Shown piece by piece: positions 26,720-34,195 of a stretch of DNA of 64,000 nt. Both the position numbers and the translations under genes were made by a program. Location of the stretch: assembly GCA_903837605.1 (NCBI GenBank), contig CAILVF010000076.1, positions 45,321-109,320 of the forward strand. Direction: 5' to 3'. Under the pieces are notes generated by a model. That model worked only from the letters and a program-made list of their open reading frames with translations. It made no database searches and was not told where the DNA came from. Each line of letters starts with the position of its first letter. Position 1 is the first letter of the stretch. The DNA comes from an uncultured Bacteroidales bacterium. GTDB lineage: Bacteria > Bacteroidota > Bacteroidia > Bacteroidales > FEN-979.

Positions 26720-28087
26720 TTAATACAATTCCACGTTGAACTTTTTAAGATGGGCCGGTACTTTTTCCATGCTGTTCATATTATCGAGGGTTTCACGAAG
26801 GCGGATCACATGGGGTTTCTCATCCATGTCGATAAGCACAACGTTAGGCCTGAGGGCAATGAACTGCATCCATTGGGTCATGTTGTATGCGCCTACATTA
26901 TGTATCACCACACGGTCGTCCTTGTTTAGCAAAGGCAGGCTTGCGCTTTCGCGGATCACGTCAATATTCATGCAAAGGGGCCCGTAAATACAGGTGTCTT
27001 CAGAATAATGTGTGAAGGCCTGGGCAGGGGTTATCTTATGATCATACCAGAAAGAGGTGAACAGTATATTAACGCCTATATCAAGGATGGTATTGCGGCG
27101 GCCGGTGCTGGAGCGTTTGTTTGAAATGACCGATCCGAGCAGGTAGCCTGCTTCGTCTATCAGCGCCCTGCCGGTTTCCAGGATGAGCATAGGCAGCCTT
27201 TCCGGCTTGAAATTGCTGTTGAGCAAAGCCGATGAAATAACCTCGGCAAAATCGTCGAAAGTCGGGTTGGTGTCAGATCCGGGCAGGTAAGCGCCTTTCA
27301 GGGTGTTCTTAGAAGCAAAGCCACCGCCCAGGTCGATATATTTTATTTCATGCTTGTATTTTTCTTCCACTGAAAGAGCCAGTTCGGCCAGTTTTGTTGC
27401 AGCAATGCCATAGGCGGAAGGAGCAAGCATAAAAGTCCCGATGTGGCAGTGAAGCCCCACCAGTTCCATATTGTCAGAATGCATGATCTTGTTAATTGCA
27501 TCCCATGCCTGCCCGTTCTCATAGTTGAATCCGAAGCGGTCCCACATAGGATATACCCCTGTATCCATGTTTACCCTGATGGCAACCCTCGGGCGGGCTT
27601 TCTGCTTTTCGGCCAGTTCTGAGATGGTATACAGCTCATCCAGATGGTCTATATGGATGAGGGAGTCGTTCCTGATAGCCTTTGTGAGATCCTCCTCACT
27701 CTTCTCAGGCCCGTTGAATATGATCTTTTTACCATCCACACCCAGGCTTATGGCCTTGTCGTATTCAAAACCAGAAACAACCTCGGCCCAGGACCCTTCC
27801 TGGTGAAATATGCTGCATATCGCATTCAGGTAATTGGTTTTATATGACCATGCAAACTGGACCCTGGGGTATCTCGTCTTAAAGGCCTTTTTTGCTTTCT
27901 GAATAGTCTTGCGGATGGTCTTTTCGGAGATCACGAACAGGGGTGATCCATAGTCCTTCATAAGCTTATCAACCGCATTTCCGTCAATGTGGGTCATGGG
28001 CTGGTATTCTGTTCTTGTTCCGAATTTATTCGGCATTCCGGTCTCAAGTTTCATGATCACCGGACGTTCATATCTGAGTTTGGTCAT
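26720..28087 (-). CDS. PLP-dependent amino-acid decarboxylase (Orn/DAP/Arg decarboxylase 2 family)
   Basis: Start taken at ATG 28087; the frame continues to a GTG at 28165, but that part overlaps an intercistronic hairpin. The 455-residue protein has the fold type III barrel with PLP lysine K83 in FAWSYKTNY, GLHCHIGTF, YIDLGGGFAS, the phosphate-binding LETGRALIDEAG, and CIYGPLCMNID, whose Cys belongs to the second active-site loop. These are the features of diaminopimelate, ornithine and arginine decarboxylases, but I cannot assign a substrate. The PqqD-like and ATP-grasp neighbours suggest it acts in a special pathway rather than in lysine synthesis. Confidence 0.8.
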   Translation of the reverse strand: MTKLRYERPVIMKLETGMPNKFGTRTEYQPMTHIDGNAVDKLMKDYGSPLFVISEKTIRKTIQKAKKAFKTRYPRVQFAWSYKTNYLNAICSIFHQEGSWAEVVSGFEYDKAISLGVDGKKIIFNGPEKSEEDLTKAIRNDSLIHIDHLDELYTISELAEKQKARPRVAIRVNMDTGVYPMWDRFGFNYENGQAWDAINKIMHSDNMELVGLHCHIGTFMLAPSAYGIAATKLAELALSVEEKYKHEIKYIDLGGGFASKNTLKGAYLPGSDTNPTFDDFAEVISSALLNSNFKPERLPMLILETGRALIDEAGYLLGSVISNKRSSTGRRNTILDIGVNILFTSFWYDHKITPAQAFTHYSEDTCIYGPLCMNIDVIRESASLPLLNKDDRVVIHNVGAYNMTQWMQFIALRPNVVLIDMDEKPHVIRLRETLDNMNSMEKVPAHLKKFNVELY

Positions 28088-28133
28088 ATTTTCATTTTTT
28101 ATCGTTTTTTTTGATAAGTTATTCGCTCGCATC

Positions 28134-28184
28134 TTCACACCGCCGCTACGGTTCTCTTCGTTCACCTGATGCGGCTTGTGTGAA
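28134..28184 (-). promoter_or_regulatory. intercistronic imperfect hairpin
   Basis: TTCACAC (28134-28140) pairs with GTGTGAA (28178-28184), and GCCGC (28142-28146 region) pairs with GCGGC (28171-28175), with a small bulge and a loop of about 24 bases. It lies between the ATP-grasp and decarboxylase genes in the 123-base gap. It could be an attenuator, an RNA-processing site or a dispersed repeat; there is no U-run for classic termination. Confidence 0.4.
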
Positions 28185-28210
28185 ATGCATCGTTTTAACC
28201 ATCTTATTGT

Positions 28211-29257
28211 TTACAATTCCCCGTATACTGATATCTGTTCAAATTCCTCACGATCAACGATCATATCCCAGGAATAACGGACAAACATTTTTCCTACCGT
28301 ATAATCTGCAAATGGCTTCACTTTATGCCCCATTGCCAGGTTGACCAGGGCTTCGGGTATGTTCTGCCCTACGCCAACGGCAAGATAGATCCAGGCCGGC
28401 AAACGGGGATTGATCTCAAGCAGGTACAATTCCCCGTCTTTATTCTTCATAAGCTCCAGTTCAAAGCCTCCCCTCCATTTGGTAGTCCGCAGGAATTTCC
28501 TGGTCATATCGAGCATCTTTTCATCTGAAATACTGATCCCTCCCCAGGCCTTTCCCTTGTCGGTTATATACTGCTTGCGCATAGGCACCGCCGCAATGGT
28601 CTTCCCTGTGCCATCACCCAGGCCGGTGACATTGAATTCCGTTCCATGTATAAACTCCTGTATTATGATAGGAAGCCCCCACTTTGCGGAAATCTTGTTG
28701 AAATAACTTTTCACCTGTTCTATGCTGTATGCTATAGAGGCATCATAGAACTTGCCTTTCACGATCATTGGAAAAGAGAACTCCGCAGGCAGGCTGTGAA
28801 CCGCATTAAGGTCGTAGATGACCTTGCTCTTGGGAACGCTGATTCCGTATTTCTTACCGAATTCATTCAGGTTGACTTTCTGACGTTCCTCAAACTGGTG
28901 CAAGGTTGGAAGGAACATATGAACGCCCATTTCCCGGAGCCTGCGCTCCAGCTTGATGAAAGGAAAGAGTTCAGCGTCGAAGTTGGGTATGATCACATCG
29001 AGTTTCTCCCTTTCCTGTATGTATTCAAGCCTTTCAAGAAGGGTATCTGTTCCGGCGGTTGGATAAGGTATGGAATAAGTGCGGTCTACAATATCGTGCA
29101 TGTAGATGCCTGGTTCCAGCGACTCATAGGACAAGCCGATGATGCGGGTATCGAATGACGTCGCTTCCTTAAGGGCCCTGATCACCGACACTCCCGGGCC
29201 CGGGCTGTCAATGGCGTTGAGGCCGGTGACTCCAATATTAAGCTTTGGTTTCTTCAT
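28211..29257 (-). CDS. ATP-grasp ligase (carbamoyl-phosphate-synthase/PylC-like)
   Basis: ATG 29257 is preferred over TTG 29266. The 348-residue protein opens with a Rossmann-like pre-ATP-grasp domain (LNIGVTGLNAIDSPGPGVSVIRAL). The ATP-grasp part has FPMIVKGKFYDAS, PIIIQEFIHGTEFNVTG and the metal-binding ELELMKNKDGELYLLEINPR. Such enzymes activate a carboxylate as acyl phosphate and join it to an amine. PylC, which joins lysine and ornithine, is one relative of this general type. Its start overlaps the PqqD-like gene by 20 bases, so the two are probably translated together and may work on the same substrate. Confidence 0.8.
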   Translation of the reverse strand: MKKPKLNIGVTGLNAIDSPGPGVSVIRALKEATSFDTRIIGLSYESLEPGIYMHDIVDRTYSIPYPTAGTDTLLERLEYIQEREKLDVIIPNFDAELFPFIKLERRLREMGVHMFLPTLHQFEERQKVNLNEFGKKYGISVPKSKVIYDLNAVHSLPAEFSFPMIVKGKFYDASIAYSIEQVKSYFNKISAKWGLPIIIQEFIHGTEFNVTGLGDGTGKTIAAVPMRKQYITDKGKAWGGISISDEKMLDMTRKFLRTTKWRGGFELELMKNKDGELYLLEINPRLPAWIYLAVGVGQNIPEALVNLAMGHKVKPFADYTVGKMFVRYSWDMIVDREEFEQISVYGEL

Positions 29258-29498
29258 GGCTTTCAAGCAGGTGATTGTGTTTTAGTATGCCGATGAAATC
29301 CTGGTAGTCCTTTTCGAAAGTGGGATTATCAGTGTTGTACCTCGATAAAATGGCCGAACGGATCTCTTCATCTGATTTCTCCTTGCGGAGAAGATTCAGT
29401 ATCTCGATGCCAATAGGGTTTAAGGAGAAGGATTCGCCGGTCACTGGGTTAAAGAGAAGTCCCGCTTCGCTTACGGCAATGTTTTTCTTTAGCTTCAT
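29238..29498 (-). CDS. PqqD-family small protein
   Basis: 86 residues. NPVTGESFSLNPIGIEILNLL, then EEIRSAILSRY and a C-terminal YQDFIGILKHNHLL helix, match the winged-helix PqqD fold. PqqD-family proteins usually deliver a precursor peptide to a modifying enzyme, most often a radical SAM enzyme. None is present here; the partner appears to be the overlapping ATP-grasp gene. Some PqqD-like proteins are instead part of HPr-kinase-related clusters. No short precursor peptide gene was recognised nearby. Confidence 0.75.
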   Translation of the reverse strand: MKLKKNIAVSEAGLLFNPVTGESFSLNPIGIEILNLLRKEKSDEEIRSAILSRYNTDNPTFEKDYQDFIGILKHNHLLESHEETKA

Positions 29499-29586
29499 TA
29501 TAAATGGTTTTAACGTGCTGCAATATTAGCCTGAGTCAACGTCCCGGCTGTTATGGAATTTTTTAAATAATGTATAAGATTTTATA

Positions 29587-29644
29587 CCAGCTATCCGGAT
29601 ATCGCAGCGAAGCTGCAGATCAAGCGTTCCACGCCGATAGCTGG
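29587..29644. repeat. nested inverted repeat between AraC and PqqD-like genes
   Basis: CCAGCTATC (29587-29595) and GATAGCTGG (29636-29644) form a perfect 9-base inverted repeat. The 40-base interior holds a second hairpin, GCAGC-GAA-GCTGC. It lies in the 160-base gap downstream of the AraC gene and upstream of the PqqD-like gene. It may end the AraC transcript, act as a leader structure for the operon, or be a dispersed repeat. Confidence 0.45.
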
Positions 29645-29658
29645 ATAACTGTATGATG

Positions 29659-30264
29659 TTAGATGCCGGAGGTCAGATTTTCCAGCGGTCTCCTCTCAAT
29701 ATCCTGGTTAAGCTTGTAATCGGTGACGGAAACCCCGGTGACTGATTTGAACTGGGTGCTGAGGTATTGCACGCTGCTGTAGCCCATCATATAAGCTATT
29801 TCGCTCAGGGTAAGCTCCCCGTATTCTATCAGTTCCTTCACTTTTTCAATCTTGTGAAGTATGGTGAATCTCTCGAGGGTGATGTTCATGTGCTTTGAAA
29901 AGAGCGAAGAAATATACGGATATGACATATTAAACCGTTCCACGAGGTAGTCGGAGTTTCTCACCATGGCATTATAAGTTGAGTTGTGGATGAGCTCGAT
30001 CATAGCCTGCCTGATTTGTTCCACGAGGATCTTCTCCTTGTCGGCGATGATCTCGAAGCCGAAGTCCTCAAGCATGCCATGTATTATTTTTAAAGAAATT
30101 TTTTGGGGGTCATGGGAAAGTTCGATAGTTCCCAGCTTTATACTTTGTATAGTGATGCCGTCAATATCAAGTTCCTTTTTCAGCAGGCGTATACAGCAGT
30201 TGCATACCATGTTTTTAACATGGATGGTCTTTTTGATGTATGCTGATTTCTTTTTGACGGCCAT
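29659..30264 (-). CDS. AraC-type regulator with N-terminal HMA-like domain
   Basis: 201 residues. The N-terminal 80 (KNMVCNCCIRLLKKEL, then GTIELSH) resemble the heavy-metal-associated fold with a Cys-rich loop (CNCC). The C-terminal half is an AraC helix-turn-helix pair: YPYISSLFSKHMNITLERF and LTLSEIAYMMGYSSVQYLSTQFKSVTG. This architecture is common in Bacteroidota and is often found beside metal or stress genes; the Cys could sense metal or redox state. It lies upstream of the PqqD-like operon in the same direction, so it may control it. Confidence 0.8.
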   Translation of the reverse strand: MAVKKKSAYIKKTIHVKNMVCNCCIRLLKKELDIDGITIQSIKLGTIELSHDPQKISLKIIHGMLEDFGFEIIADKEKILVEQIRQAMIELIHNSTYNAMVRNSDYLVERFNMSYPYISSLFSKHMNITLERFTILHKIEKVKELIEYGELTLSEIAYMMGYSSVQYLSTQFKSVTGVSVTDYKLNQDIERRPLENLTSGI

Positions 30265-30321
30265 AACTCTTAAACCATTGCTTCACAACAATTGGTGCAG
30301 CTGCTGAAGATATACAATAAT

Positions 30322-32259
30322 TTATTCAATTTTCCGGTATAGCCCGTAAAGATAAGGGTTCCCGTGCCGTATCCTGAACGACATCCCTTTTATCATGAAT
30401 TCCTGTTTTTTGGGGTTCCAGATAAAGCCCTGCACGTTCAGGAAATGATGCCTCCAGTCTATATCGGCAAGGCGGTAAGAACAGAAAATACGGCGGAACT
30501 CCCCGGGTTTGCCGGCTTTAATGCTTGCCGACTGAAATGAAAGTAGCTTGTCATTCTGATAAATGCCCAGTTGCAGGTAGGCTTCGGTAAATCCTTTTTC
30601 AGTTTCAACCTCTGCGTTAAGGTCAATGATATCATTTTTATGACGGCAGATGTCCCTGAGGGATCCTCTGAACACCGGGCTGAATTCCAGGCTGCTGTCC
30701 ATGGAGTATACAGGAGTTTTAAGGTCAAGGACCGAGTACCAGGAATTGGCCTGGTTGAGGTTAACCCAGCCTGAGCTGTTGAGAATGAAATCGGCAGTCG
30801 AAGAAAAATAATATTCATCAAGACCTTTTATACTGTCCCTGGCGAAAACAAAAAAATCACCTTCATTTATCCTTTTGTGGATCAGGATATATGGGTACTT
30901 CGACTGGATCAAAGGATAATCGTCCCAGCTTGAATTTGAAATACATCCGTAAATAAAGTACCGGGCGGTGCAGGTATCGATTATATTCCTGATGACAGGA
31001 GGCTCAAGTACATCATGGAAGCAGTTGATATGAAAACCCTTCATCACGGGCTGATCAAGGTAGTAATTGGTGAAACGGCGGTGGGAATCAATCAGTATGA
31101 AGCAGTTGAGCCGGCCCAGGGAGTCGGAGGCGTGCTTAGCTTCAACGACGATCTCTCGGTAAGGGGAATTGTAGAATAATTTGTAATGTTTTCTTTCGGA
31201 TACCAGGGAGGGGATGATCGCAAGGGCGCAGACTGCAACCAGAATGGATTTTTGCCATGGTTTTTCTGCATCAGCATAAAAGAACATCAGCAATAAAAGG
31301 AACGGAAAGGAAAAGATCAGAACAGAGTACTGAAGGACCGGGTTTATAAAAACTGAATACAGGAAGCCGACAAGCAGAGGTATGAAAAACCATAAAAAGG
31401 AAACCAGCACAAGGCGGAAGTCGATTGGTTTTCGTTTGATTCTCCATATCAGGGAGAGAGCCGTCAGCAGAAGTATGAGAGCTGTAACATACCAGGAAAA
31501 CTGGAATACGTAAGCCAGGTAATCGAAAATAAAATCGGGTCTTGGTTTGCTCAGCCAGCCCCCTATGCCACCCTGTTTAAGCTGTGAGAAGAAAATTGAA
31601 AGATGAGGAAGGTACAGGAGAAAGATAACAAGCCAGGAGAGGATAAAGGATGTTCGTTTCGTTTTTGAAATGGTGAATACACCTGTAATCCCGGCCATAA
31701 TGCAGAAAAGCAGAGTGAAATGGTGGTTATAGGCACAGAGGGCCGAAGCGAGGATGTAGCCTGAGAGGTTGAGGTAATAACGTTTTTCGGGGCAAAGCAT
31801 GATCCTTGACCAGAAATATACCAGCAACAATACAAGGAACAGCCCGCTGGCATAAGGCCTTGCGATCTGCCCGTACATCACGGGGTACTGGAGGAATGAA
31901 AGAAACGCAGCTGAAATCAGGCCTGCCGTTGAACTGAACCATTGGCGGCCGATGCTATATATTAAATATACTGAGATGAGACTGCATACTGTGAACGGGA
32001 GTTTTACCAGGGGTTCCGAAAGGCCAGTGAGTTTGACCCAGTAGTAAAGGAAAACCTGGACTCCTGCGGGATGGGTGTCAACCACAACACCTTGTGTTAT
32101 CAGGTCATGGAAGTTACTGAACTGGGTCCTGAAGATGGCGCTGAATTCGTCGTGGGTGAAAGGAATGGAGTTATAGTTGTAAAACCTGAGGATCGCCCCT
32201 ACGACGACAATCAGGAATATCAGCAGGCGGTCAATATGGATATTTACGGGAGCCCTCAT
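30322..32259 (-). CDS. GT39-like (PMT/ArnT-type) membrane glycosyltransferase
   Basis: ATG 32259 is preferred to the TTG at 32271. The 645-residue protein has about 11 hydrophobic segments in its N-terminal 350 residues, with an early acidic loop PFTHDEFSAIFR and VDTHPAGVQVFLYYWV. These correspond to the catalytic Asp/Glu loop of dolichyl/undecaprenyl-phosphate-sugar-dependent transferases of the GT39/GT83 type. A soluble part (about 380-645) follows, probably periplasmic. It would add a sugar to a protein or lipid on the outer face of the inner membrane. It sits 29 bases after the FNR-like gene. Confidence 0.75.
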   Translation of the reverse strand: MRAPVNIHIDRLLIFLIVVVGAILRFYNYNSIPFTHDEFSAIFRTQFSNFHDLITQGVVVDTHPAGVQVFLYYWVKLTGLSEPLVKLPFTVCSLISVYLIYSIGRQWFSSTAGLISAAFLSFLQYPVMYGQIARPYASGLFLVLLLVYFWSRIMLCPEKRYYLNLSGYILASALCAYNHHFTLLFCIMAGITGVFTISKTKRTSFILSWLVIFLLYLPHLSIFFSQLKQGGIGGWLSKPRPDFIFDYLAYVFQFSWYVTALILLLTALSLIWRIKRKPIDFRLVLVSFLWFFIPLLVGFLYSVFINPVLQYSVLIFSFPFLLLLMFFYADAEKPWQKSILVAVCALAIIPSLVSERKHYKLFYNSPYREIVVEAKHASDSLGRLNCFILIDSHRRFTNYYLDQPVMKGFHINCFHDVLEPPVIRNIIDTCTARYFIYGCISNSSWDDYPLIQSKYPYILIHKRINEGDFFVFARDSIKGLDEYYFSSTADFILNSSGWVNLNQANSWYSVLDLKTPVYSMDSSLEFSPVFRGSLRDICRHKNDIIDLNAEVETEKGFTEAYLQLGIYQNDKLLSFQSASIKAGKPGEFRRIFCSYRLADIDWRHHFLNVQGFIWNPKKQEFMIKGMSFRIRHGNPYLYGLYRKIE

Positions 32260-32288
32260 TTCCTGGGCCAAACATACAAAATTCCGGC

Positions 32289-32990
32289 TTACCCTATGCG
32301 GCTAATCTTCCTGAGGGATTCATGGTCGAGAAGCCGTAATTCCTTTTCATCAAACCTGATGATACCTTCACGCTCGAATGACCTCAGTATCTTAACTGCG
32401 CTGTCGCGCGACATGGCTGAAAGGTCGGCAAGGTCCTGCTTGCTCAGGAGCATTGGAAAATGATCCGATTCAAATATCTCTTCGAAAAGGTACAGCAGAG
32501 AATCGGCCATTCTTCCGGGCATTTGTTTTTGGGTCAGGTAAAGCAAACGGTTATAAACATTCAGTGTATTACGGCTGAAGTCTTTCATGAATTCCTCGGC
32601 GAAACTATTGTTCCGGCGGATGATTTCCTTGAAAACATTCATGTCAATAAAGCAAACCGATGATTCCATCAATGCCATCACGGTATAATGATGCATCTGG
32701 TCCAGGTAAATGCCGGGTCCCCCTATGAAGTTCGTGGGCCTGACGATACGCAAAATGGCATTCCGGCTTTCGATACCTTCAAGATACAGCTTGGCCATGC
32801 CGGAGCTTACCGAGATCACATGGGTCATCTGGGTCCCCTGTTTGCGGATCGTCTCACCGGGTTTGAACACCACATTAAGCCTGCTCTTCTCAACCATTTC
32901 AAGTTCATCCTGGTTTAATAAAGAGAAAAGGCTTGATTTGCATGAGCAGTTTATGCAGCTCATAACCGGTTTGTCAAGGTATTCCAACAT
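32289..32990 (-). CDS. Crp/Fnr-family transcription regulator with N-terminal Cys cluster
   Basis: 233 residues: an N-terminal Cys group CINCSC (C12, C15, C17), a cyclic-nucleotide-binding-like barrel (FKPGETIRKQG, VSSGMAKLYLEG), C113 in SSVCFIDM, and a winged helix (LSKQDLADLSAMSRDSAVKILRSFEREGII). The three N-terminal Cys plus one internal Cys recall the four [4Fe-4S] ligands of oxygen-sensing FNR, although the spacing (CxxCxC) differs from E. coli FNR. An FNR-type palindrome lies 20 bases upstream of the start, suggesting autoregulation. The redox operon at 33225 diverges from it and is the likely target. Confidence 0.85.
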   Translation of the reverse strand: MLEYLDKPVMSCINCSCKSSLFSLLNQDELEMVEKSRLNVVFKPGETIRKQGTQMTHVISVSSGMAKLYLEGIESRNAILRIVRPTNFIGGPGIYLDQMHHYTVMALMESSVCFIDMNVFKEIIRRNNSFAEEFMKDFSRNTLNVYNRLLYLTQKQMPGRMADSLLYLFEEIFESDHFPMLLSKQDLADLSAMSRDSAVKILRSFEREGIIRFDEKELRLLDHESLRKISRIG

Positions 32991-33010
32991 AAGGCAAAAA
33001 TAATAAATTA

Positions 33011-33024
33011 TTGATATATGTCAA
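33011..33024. promoter_or_regulatory. FNR-type operator
   Basis: TTGAT-ATAT-GTCAA matches the FNR consensus TTGAT-N4-ATCAA at 9 of 10 positions. It lies between the divergent FNR-like gene and the redox operon, 20 bases before the former's ATG, where binding would most likely repress that gene. Confidence 0.55.
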
Positions 33025-33123
33025 TTGAAGACGGGTTTTTTTACCTCTGTGCCGAGGAAAAGAAGCCGGAATTTTCTAAGAATATCTCTGATACTGTATG
33101 CCATGTATAATTGAATGTAGAAG

Positions 33124-33131
33124 TAACTTTG
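33124..33131 (+). promoter_or_regulatory. candidate -7 box of the redox operon
   Basis: TAACTTTG followed by C fits the Bacteroidota -7 consensus TAnnTTTG exactly. No clear -33 TTTG is present at the right distance, so an activator may be needed. The implied leader before ATG 33225 is about 85-90 bases. Confidence 0.4.
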
Positions 33132-33224
33132 CAAAGGATGAAACCGGACCTGTCGGTTCTTGTGACTGAGCTGCCGGAATGAATGATTCAAAGTTTTTCA
33201 GACATCAAATAATTTCCACAAAGT

Positions 33225-34184
33225 ATGGATACGAAGGACAACAATTCCTCGAGAAGAAAGTTTCTGAAACTGGGCCTGGCCGCCGGCGCTACGGCGCTTA
33301 TCGGGGCCGGTGGAAAAGCTTTATCCGCTGTTTCCAACCCTGAGGCTGGCGGTAAAGAAACAGGAGAGAAAGTCAAGCTGCTTTCCCCTGACGGCACGCT
33401 TGTTGAAGTTGACAAAGGTCATTGCCATGCATGCCCTGCTACCGGAAAGGAAGCCCGGCAGGGAATTCCCAACAAGAAAATGGTGATGGTTATAGACCTG
33501 GCCCGCTGCAGGAATGCAAGGAAATGCCTGGAAGGATGCCAGGGCATGCACCACCTTCCTCCTAAGATTGAATGGATTAAATTCTTCCTGCTGCGCGACA
33601 GCAAGGATACATCCCCCTACTGGTTCCCGAAGCCCTGCTTCCAGTGCAATAATCCCCCCTGCGTCAAAGTATGCCCGGTCGGGGCTACCTTCAAGCGCAC
33701 CGACGGTATTGTGCTCATCGACAATGACCGCTGCATAGGTTGTAAATTCTGTATGGCAGCCTGCCCGTACTCTTCCAGGGTATTCAATTGGGGAAACCCC
33801 GATCAGGATGCACTTCCCGAAGGGAAAAAATATTCACCCGAAACCAGCTGGCCCCAGAAAGTCGGGACAGTCGGCAAATGCGATTTCTGTCCCGATATGG
33901 TACGCCAGGGCAAACTTCCCTCCTGCGTGACATCCTGTCCCAACGGGGTATATTTTTATGGCGACAAAAATGAAGACACTGTGACCAACGGTACCGAAAC
34001 GGTAAGGTTCAGCGAACTTGTTCAGCAGCGGGCTGCTTACCGGTATATGGAAGAACTTGGAACAGAACCCGGGGTCTATTACCTGCCTCCGGTCAACCGT
34101 CTTTTCGACTATAAAGTCGGATTCCAGGACCTGAAACCCGAAGAAATTGATCTTTACAAGAAAGAAGCCCACTTATCAGAATAA
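33225..34184 (+). CDS. Tat-exported 4Fe-4S ferredoxin-type redox subunit (DmsB/PhsB/NrfC-like)
   Basis: 319 residues. The N-terminus SSRRKFLKLGL is a textbook twin-arginine signal (R10, R11), so the folded protein is exported. The body carries four Cys groups: CRNARKCLEGC, CFQCNNPPCVKVCP, CIGCKFCMAACP and CDFCPDMVRQGKLPSCVTSCP, as in subunits that carry up to four [4Fe-4S] clusters beside an NrfD-type membrane protein. It should pass electrons between quinol oxidation by the next gene product and a partner in the periplasm. It is 11 bases from the NrfD-like gene. No molybdopterin subunit gene is nearby, so the terminal reaction is unknown. Confidence 0.88.
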   Translation: MDTKDNNSSRRKFLKLGLAAGATALIGAGGKALSAVSNPEAGGKETGEKVKLLSPDGTLVEVDKGHCHACPATGKEARQGIPNKKMVMVIDLARCRNARKCLEGCQGMHHLPPKIEWIKFFLLRDSKDTSPYWFPKPCFQCNNPPCVKVCPVGATFKRTDGIVLIDNDRCIGCKFCMAACPYSSRVFNWGNPDQDALPEGKKYSPETSWPQKVGTVGKCDFCPDMVRQGKLPSCVTSCPNGVYFYGDKNEDTVTNGTETVRFSELVQQRAAYRYMEELGTEPGVYYLPPVNRLFDYKVGFQDLKPEEIDLYKKEAHLSE

Positions 34185-34195
34185 TCACATACAGC

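Noticed and set aside
28088..28165. Upstream extension of the decarboxylase gene to GTG 28165
   Set aside because: The added residues overlap the hairpin and have no family similarity; ATG 28087 fits better.
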